A stretch of DNA of 34,501 nucleotides from Chara braunii (taxonomy: Eukaryota > Streptophyta > Charophyceae > Charales > Characeae). The DNA lies in NCBI GenBank assembly GCA_003427395.1, contig BFEA01000650.1:88985-123485 (forward strand). Reading direction: 5' to 3'. The notes below the pieces were generated by a model that was not told where the DNA came from, did no database searches, and saw only the letters and a list, made by a program, of their open reading frames with translations. Positions 28,706 to 34,501 of the stretch are shown in pieces; position 1 is the stretch's first letter; every line of letters starts with the position of its first letter. The position numbers were made by a program, and so were the translations under genes.

Positions 28706-29460
28706 TGTGTTGTCACTACTAATATTATTATTATTTTATTTATTTTATTGTTTCATTATTTCGATGATTATTGCTTGATTATTTCTGCTGTCTCTGTTAG
28801 TTACCATCGCTATCATTAGACATTATACAAACCCAGAGATGATGGGAGGCATGGGGCATGGAGAGGGAGGTGACGTTATTCTTCACGATAAGTACCCGCC
28901 TCCTTCATCCTTCTCTATACTTATCCTTGTTGGTTCTCCCAGATGTCTGCCTTCTTGACCTTATTGTTTGATAAAAGGTTTTCTCATTGATGTAATCACA
29001 GCCTCAGTTAAATCTACAAGGCCGACAATGGGTTACATGGGTTAGATGTATATGACCTATAACAAGGCGATTGCGGGAGCTCTGCCGGAGTTCAGGCGGA
29101 ACTCTGGAGGCAGGGAACAACTAGGTACGCTACTCCTACCCAGTTGTTGTTTTAAGACACACAAGCTATTACCCATGATGGTGCTCAGAGCTGGCTTGGT
29201 GAAAACTGATTGCTTCTGGGTAGAACAATCTTGCTGTGGGCATTGATTGGAGATATGGATACAAGCTATCAACCTCTCATGATCATTCTCTCTATACCTC
29301 ATCTAAACAATGATGGGTACTCGATTTGAGTTTGCTATAATCTATTGCCATAGATCACACCGATCATTTTTCATTATGCGTTTGACTTCAGCAGAAGTCC
29401 TCAAACTTTCAACGATTCAGGGCTCGAATGCCATCGAAAGCGATAAGTTGATCCATCGGT

Positions 29461-30175
29461 AAGACTTGTGTGGAGGTAAGAATAGCAGGGAAAGCCTGCC
29501 TTAACTCCGATGAGCCTTACGCTTGGTCAATGGTAAGTGGTAAGAGCAGGATCTTTGGACACCCGCCTTATTCAGGGCTAGCCAGTGATAAGAGAAGCAG
29601 GGAAATCCTGTCTTATCAGTGACTAGTCTGATATAAGAGTTGTGAGGTTTCAAGGACACCTTCCTTATCGTTAACCAATTCAACATTCTCTTTAATGGTA
29701 AAAGTAGTAAGGATCCTTGGACACCCGCCTTATTGAGGGCTAGCAAGTGATAAGAGAAGCAGGGAAATCCTGCCTTATCAGTGACTAGTCCGATATAAGA
29801 GTAGTGGGGTTCAAGGACACCTGCCTTATCATTCATCAACCTAACATTCATTCAGTGGTAACAGTAGTAAGGATCCTTGGACACCCGCCTTGTTGAGGGC
29901 TAGCGAGTGATAAGAGAAGCAGGGAAATCCTGTCTTATCAGTGACTAGTCTGATATAAGAGTTGTGAGGTTTCAAGGACACCTGCCTTATCAATAAACAT
30001 CCTAGCGCTTAGTCAGTGATAAGAATAACAAGGATCCTTGGACACCCGCCTCATTGAGGACTAGCCAGTGATAAGAGTAGCAAAGGAATCCTAGCTTATC
30101 AGTGACTAATCCGATATAAGAAGTAGCGAGGTTTCAAGGACACCTGCCTTATCAGTGGCTAGCCATAGGATAAGC
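29461..30175. repeat. 161-bp tandem repeats with GATAAG hairpins, LTR2
   Basis: Partner of 15690-16375 with the same number of units and the same TGATAAGA/TCTTATCA arms. Confidence 0.88.
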
Positions 30176-31521
30176 CTACCGCTAAATGTGCTTGGCACAC
30201 AGTGGCCAAGACCCACAAGTTTACCCTTGTCAAACAAAGCTCCAGTAACAGATGGATATGTCCTGAATGGTCTGCCATACCGCCGCTAACTTTCTCCACA
30301 ATCTGCATTGTTCGGTCCTAACTAACTATCTCTGATTCTATTGAAAGAGGATAAGTGATATCTTGCCTAAGAGAAAGACTATCCATTCATCTGATTCCTT
30401 TCCATGAGATTTTTTCCACAAGTTGGATTGATGATGTGATTATGCGTGTTGAGAGAAGGAAAGGGACCTCGGATAGGATAATCCCAAAAGGGATAAGAAT
30501 GAGATAGTCAAAAGGAGTATGGAGAATTGTCGTGACAGTAAAAGGGAAGTGAACTGTTATTCACTACCTGAAGCGAAAGGGCAACAGCCCAAACATTTAG
30601 TTAATGATAGAAGTCAGACAAAAGACACAGAGTCTAGAAGGAACTTTCTAGATCTTAGTAGAGAAGAGGGATGTTAAGTTTCTCTTGGACTGTGTTGTGT
30701 CTACAGGTTTCGACACTTCGGAGAACTTACAAGGGAATTCATAAGAACAACAATTTTGTTATCTCTTGATAACAGGTCGGTAGAACTCCGACTCAACTTC
30801 TACCATGGCTTGACACCCACACCTAAGACAAGACCTAAGAAGGAACAGATAAATCTTCCCCCTATATCTATGCCTAAACTGTCAAAATCACACTCAGAGG
30901 TCTTTGAATATGTGTGGGGCAGGGGTAAAAGGAGTCAGGGTTAGGAAAAAATGTTGTTTTCAAGGGTTTGGGGTGTGAGTGGCATGCTATGAATGGATTA
31001 AAGGTTGACGCTTGTAGCGCATTTTGTGTCTGCATCTGTATGCGTATATGTGTTTTTTCTTGCATTTGTACAGGTGTTGGACATCTGTGCTGTGTCTTCT
31101 GAATTTGGGATCGTCTGAGATATTCGGGCAAAGGAAACGACAATCGTGAAAGTGAGGTCCGCCGCTTATACAGCTCCCCTGATATTACATGCATACTTAT
31201 ATACATATTTGTGAGTGAGATTGTAGGCTGGTCGGTACCTAGGAAGTCATTTGTCTGGGACTTCTTTTGAGAAGTGTGAGAGATTGCTAAGGGCTCGACT
31301 CTGGCATTTTCATAAGGTCAACAAAAGAAACATAGAGTCATGGTCATGGTTAGCTAAGCGTGGAAGACTGTTCGAGAAATTGACCTGACTAGATAGTCGG
31401 TCCGGAGAGTTAGCACCTCGGGGCTCGACATAGGGATCAGTCTTAAGGCGTTCTACCACGCGTATGCCTGTGCTACGGTGATCGAGAAAACGCCCTCGAC
31501 TGGCCTACCTCTACGATTGCT

Positions 31522-31529
31522 TATAAAAG
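31522..31529 (+). promoter_or_regulatory. TATA box of LTR2
   Basis: TATAAAAG, about 250 bp before the LTR2 end, conserved in position with LTR1. If active it could start transcription into the right flank. Confidence 0.5.
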
Positions 31530-31781
31530 CCTTCGTATGTGGGTCAGTAGCTCAACAGGGATACGCCGACCTAAGGAATGGTGAGAGCTCCCGCAAAGTG
31601 GAGGTAATGTTGTACGTCGCGGGATCCTAACCTGTCGTAGAGAGTCGTGAGAGGTATAGTACGCGCGCACGGTCGGAGTTGGTATTGTGTAAATAACAAA
31701 GAAAACTCTTGCGTGACACGACCGTGAGGTCCAACACCAAAAACTACTTCACGTCTGGGTGTGGGACCGCCGCGCGCGACA

Positions 31782-31786
31782 TCGGG
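31782..31786. other. Right candidate target-site duplication (TCGGG)
   Basis: Pairs with TCCGG at 8078-8082, one mismatch. Confidence 0.4.
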
Positions 31787-32041
31787 CAAGCCACGTCGAG
31801 GCTAGAGTGACGGGGTGACGATCGTAGTATTGGATGGTGACACACGACGGTCGGGATCGTCGATGCACGAATGAAGACGAGTGATTTGAGTTGAGTGGAT
31901 GATTGGCCCGGGGCCATGTTGAAATTTGACGGCAAGTACGCCCCCTTATTGCGGATGCATTGTGAGTACACGGCGGTAAGGCCGGACCTTCTCGCGCATT
32001 CCCAGATCTCGCTGTGACCTCTCCCTCCTGACTTGATATTC

Positions 32042-32120
<79 letters not shown>

Positions 32121-33000
32121 CCTCTCTCTCTTTCTCCCTCTCTCTCGCTCTCGCTCTCTCTCCTCTTCTCTTCTCTCGCTCATATGAAAGATCATGTATG
32201 GAGAATAGTTCTTTTGGTTTGTGATGGGATAAGCACTTGTGAATGTATACTCGAAAGAAATTCTTCCGGAACTATTCCATTAGTTTCCTGGGTAATCCCC
32301 GGACCTACTTAGATTTGATCACCTTGTCTTGTGAACGGTGGATGAGCGTGTAACACCCATCAAAAGGGATTGTGATTACTCGCTTTTGGTACAATAGGGC
32401 AGGGGCATTGCTTGGCTGCCGCCTTTTGCACCTTCCACAGTGAATGTATGCCTATGGGCACGAAACTCGTTTTGATTAGGACACGATCCGACGAATCGAT
32501 GACAGAGGCAATGTTGTTGGGATTTTGTTTGAGGATGCAAGAATGGTTGGATCTGTTGATGCTGTGATTCTGGACACACTGCACATGCCATCTACCTTAT
32601 ATTGCGCAACATACGCAGCATACCCTCGAAAAATAATAAGGGACTTCAAAGCCACGTGCGACCGGTACACGTGAACAGTGGTCGCACCTCATCATACACG
32701 AGTCTTCGTCCCTCCCTCTCCCTCTCTGAACTTTCCTTTCCTTCTTTGATTTTCTTTCCCCTTTTTTTTCTGGGAATTTTGACGTGATTGTGTATTTCTG
32801 GACTTTTGATCTACGATGAATGATTGAGGATATCTTTAGTGTTTGATTGATTGCCATGTGGACTGACGGGCTCAATCCGACCAGGCGCCGACCTCTCGTA
32901 TCCCCACCCCGCCCCTTCCCATATAATGAGGAAAGGATGTGACGAACCACTTTCTGTAACGCGCCACTTTCTGTGTGGTTGCAATGAGGGGTCCTAAGTT
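31787..33000. other. Right flank, no gene seen
   Basis: Apart from the CT microsatellite nothing stands out. Open frames here are short and compositionally biased. Confidence 0.5.
32046..32162. repeat. (CT)n microsatellite
   Basis: Nearly pure CT for about 70 bp, then CT with TTTCTCC and CTCGCT variants. Confidence 0.95.
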
Positions 33001-33860
33001 GGGAAGGTTGGGCCAATTACGGGAGATTGGGATCGGTGGGAAATTGCATCAGTGTCCTTGCTTTTTCGTCTTTTTCGTCGCTTCTTTTCGAATGGCAGGG
33101 TTCGGAGCTGGGTGCGTCCTAGGACGGCCAGTTGATTGATTGGTTGACCGAATGGTTGGCGCGCCACCGCGCGTGCGATTAATAAATGTTGACGTCGTTT
33201 CTTTTGCTTCGGTTCCAAACTTTTGGGCGCGGACATCGCGCGGGAATTTGCTTCGTTCCGTTTTGAATTTTTCTTTTGAATCTTTTTCGAATTTTGTCGA
33301 GACCCATGGCTCTTGGAATTTCGGACTTTCCTTCTGAAATTTGTGCTTTTGCTTCTTCGCATTAGATAGGAATTTAGGAATTTCGTAATTAGGATTTGTC
33401 TTGCCGCGCGACACTTTTTGTGTACGCTCTTCTTCATGCGGTTGCAACGGAACTCTGATTAGCAGGCGCCTTTAATCGTGTGCGTAACTGTAATTTTGGG
33501 CGGAAACCATTGTAACTGTATTTTTTTTCTTGCGCTTCGTCTTTCCCGCACTCCTTCTCTTTCTTTTGCTGCGCTTTTGGTAGCCGCGGTCTGCATGATC
33601 GAATCAATGCGTGGAGAGCGGCTACGTCCCTCGCGTCGGGATCAGACCATGCAGACGTAGGCAAATTCCTCCCCCTTCCTTCTTCTAAGTCCTTGTAATT
33701 CCGTGTTCTTCGTGCATGCATGCACACTATAAATTCCGGCTACACGATTATTTAACTCTCTTAACCAGTTGTTGGAAGCTCGGGGTTGTGCGATCAGGAA
33801 GGGTCGGCACACGAGGGAAGTAAGAGGTGAGTAGAGCAGGAGTCGGCTGACCCAACGAGC
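33000..33860 (+). repeat. Possible 5' LTR of another element
   Basis: GC-rich DNA with a TATA box (33728-33733, in CTATAAATTCC as at 7914-7924), pyrimidine-rich stretches upstream and a PBS-like motif directly after it. The stretch TAGGAATTTCGTAATTAGG...GCCGCGCGACAC (33368-33413) loosely matches the tail of the left Ty3 element. No terminal TG...CA pair or second copy can be shown in the window. Confidence 0.3.
33728..33733 (+). promoter_or_regulatory. TATA box in LTR-like segment
   Basis: TATAAA within CTATAAATTCC, followed by a GC-rich stretch. Confidence 0.4.
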
Positions 33861-33878
33861 TGGTGCCGAACGCGTGGG
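33861..33878 (+). promoter_or_regulatory. PBS-like motif
   Basis: TGGTGCCGAACGCGTGGG begins with the TGG expected opposite a tRNA CCA end. When its complement is laid on a tRNA, the conserved T-loop bases are off by one, so support is weaker than for the site at 18348. Confidence 0.3.
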
Positions 33879-34087
33879 GTTGACACGGGCTACGTCGGAC
33901 TGCGGGCGCGGGCGAACCTGATGGGTGCAGGCTATGTAACACCAAGGGGCGCGTCCGCGGGTCCAATCTCGGATGGCGGACGCAGACGGGTCCGCATCCT
34001 CGGCCTACCTGATCCGTGCCGCAGACCCGATTTTACCAGAATTTTCTTGAATTAAATAATAGGCTAAAAAAACAAAAACAAAATATA

Positions 34088-34118
34088 GGGTTGTAGGGCA
34101 TATTAAGGCCTACAACCC
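34088..34118. repeat. Hairpin in AT-rich DNA
   Basis: GGGTTGTAGG (34088-34097) and CCTACAACCC (34109-34118), 11-base loop. Confidence 0.75.
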
Positions 34119-34193
34119 CATATTTTTCTTTTTGGAATCCGACTTTGTTTCGGATTTAAAAAAAAACAGAAACTAAATTCGATTTAAAAAAAA

Positions 34194-34216
34194 AATATAT
34201 ATATATATATATATAA
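34194..34216. repeat. (AT)n microsatellite
   Basis: Short AT run after a poly-A tract. Confidence 0.9.
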
Positions 34217-34386
34217 AGAAAAGTTGGATTTTTTTTTGTCAATTTTTATCATCAGATACATGGTCCCTGAGGTCACCTGTATTTTTTTGAAATGAATTTC
34301 TGTTTTTTGCAGGGGTAGGAGGTGTTTTAGAAAAATAAAGATACAAATTTTAAAAATAAATAAACAAAAAACTTGAAAAAAAAAAA

Positions 34387-34405
34387 GGTTTGATTGATTG
34401 ATTGA

Positions 34406-34458
<53 letters not shown>
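34387..34458. repeat. (GATT)n microsatellite
   Basis: Tetranucleotide run with one interruption (GATATTGATT). Confidence 0.95.

Positions 34459-34501
<43 letters not shown>
34459..34501. repeat. (GT)n microsatellite at the window end
   Basis: GT run reaching the last base; its full length is unknown. Confidence 0.95.

Larger units (their letters stand above)
27655..29242. other. Segment present only in LTR2, flanked by TTGATT
   Basis: TTGATT stands at 27649-27654 and 29243-29248; LTR1 has a single TTGATT at 15452-15457 with flanks continuous on both sides. This fits either a 6-bp target duplication of an insert or loss of the segment from LTR1 by recombination between short repeats. No TIR is visible. 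It holds the CAGAC repeats, candidate exon E1 and an ATT run. Confidence 0.85.
8083..31781 (+). mobile_element. Non-autonomous LTR retrotransposon with giant ~10-kb LTRs
   Basis: The order is LTR1 (8083-18345, 10,263 bp), internal region (18346-21088, 2,743 bp), LTR2 (21089-31781, 10,693 bp). Both long copies run in the same direction and share the same outer ends: TGTCGGACC (TATCGGACC in LTR2) and ...CGCGCAACA or CGCGCGACA. A tRNA-type PBS begins two bases after LTR1, a TATA box lies about 250 bp before each LTR end, and a decayed Gag-like ORF follows. There is no pol. The flanks give a 4-of-5 target duplication. Weak points: no clear polypurine tract before LTR2 (only a GGGTCTGGGA-like stretch), and LTRs of this size are far outside the usual range. 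The alternative is a tandem segmental duplication that happens to end exactly at an LTR border. Confidence 0.68.
21089..31781 (+). repeat. LTR2 (3' giant LTR)
   Basis: It starts TATCGGACC (LTR1: TGTCGGACC) and ends CGCGCGACA. It lacks the 18S-bearing segment and the foldback element of LTR1 and carries an extra 1.59 kb (27655-29242). Microsatellites differ in length throughout. Confidence 0.75.

Noticed and set aside
8083-31781. Plain tandem segmental duplication of a host locus
   Set aside because: It would need both block ends to coincide by chance with TG...CA, a PBS two bases beyond, a Gag-like ORF and a near-matching target duplication. Kept as the main alternative, not the preferred reading.
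31749-32195. Arg/Glu repeat protein on the minus strand
   Set aside because: Translation of the CT microsatellite.
33049-33447. Lys/Arg-rich minus-strand ORFs
   Set aside because: Two overlapping frames are open over the same GC-biased stretch with no domain; more likely composition of an LTR-like region.

Overview
The window is repeat-rich nuclear DNA from a eukaryote. The signs are minus-strand exons bounded by GT/AG introns, LTR-retrotransposon domains, TATA boxes, long GT, GA, ATT and GATT microsatellites, and a fragment of an 18S rRNA gene. The 18S fragment reads 'GCTCCTACCGATTGAATGGGCCGG', which is neither the usual animal nor the usual fungal form; a protist is likely, but I cannot name a clade. 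Scattered N bases suggest a draft consensus through repeats. I see no intact single-copy host gene.

Left part (1-8082): a decayed Ty3/gypsy-type retrotransposon on the + strand. It has a Gag/pre-protease stretch (105-659), an AT-rich gap with 171-bp tandem repeats where protease and the first half of RT should be (660-2207), then RT/RNase H with six in-frame stops (2208-3197). Next come a PHD-type zinc finger joined to the start of integrase (3198-3869), the integrase core with its D, D, E residues (3778-4965), and three or four accessory ORFs of unknown role (5037-7248). A GC-rich, LTR-like tail follows.

Middle (8083-31781): the main discovery candidate. Two near-identical blocks of about 10.3 kb (8083-18345) and 10.7 kb (21089-31781), in the same orientation, flank 2.74 kb of unique sequence. 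Block 1 begins TGTC; block 2 begins TATC and ends GACA; block 1 ends AACA. Two bases after block 1 lies a 20-nt sequence with the exact layout of a tRNA-primed primer binding site (18348-18367). A decayed Gag-like ORF with coiled coil and CCHC zinc knuckle follows (18566-19572). A TATA box sits about 250 bp before the end of each block, and the outer flanks carry TCCGG and TCGGG, a possible 5-bp target duplication with one mismatch. I read this as one non-autonomous LTR retrotransposon with giant LTRs, not a simple tandem duplication.

Each giant LTR carries, on the strand opposite to the element, a chain of short exons with good splice donors, phase-compatible junctions and open frames. This looks like a captured host gene whose introns survived because it is antisense to the element's RNA. 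Part of the predicted protein resembles the C-terminal region of leishmanolysin-type (M8) metallopeptidases; that is tentative. The LTRs differ by three large events: a 352-bp foldback element only in LTR1, a ~0.78-kb segment with an 18S rRNA fragment only in LTR1, and a 1.59-kb segment with an extra exon only in LTR2.

Right part (31782-34501): flanking DNA with a long CT repeat, a GC-rich segment with TATA box and PBS-like motif that may be the 5' LTR of another element, then AT-rich DNA and microsatellites running off the end.
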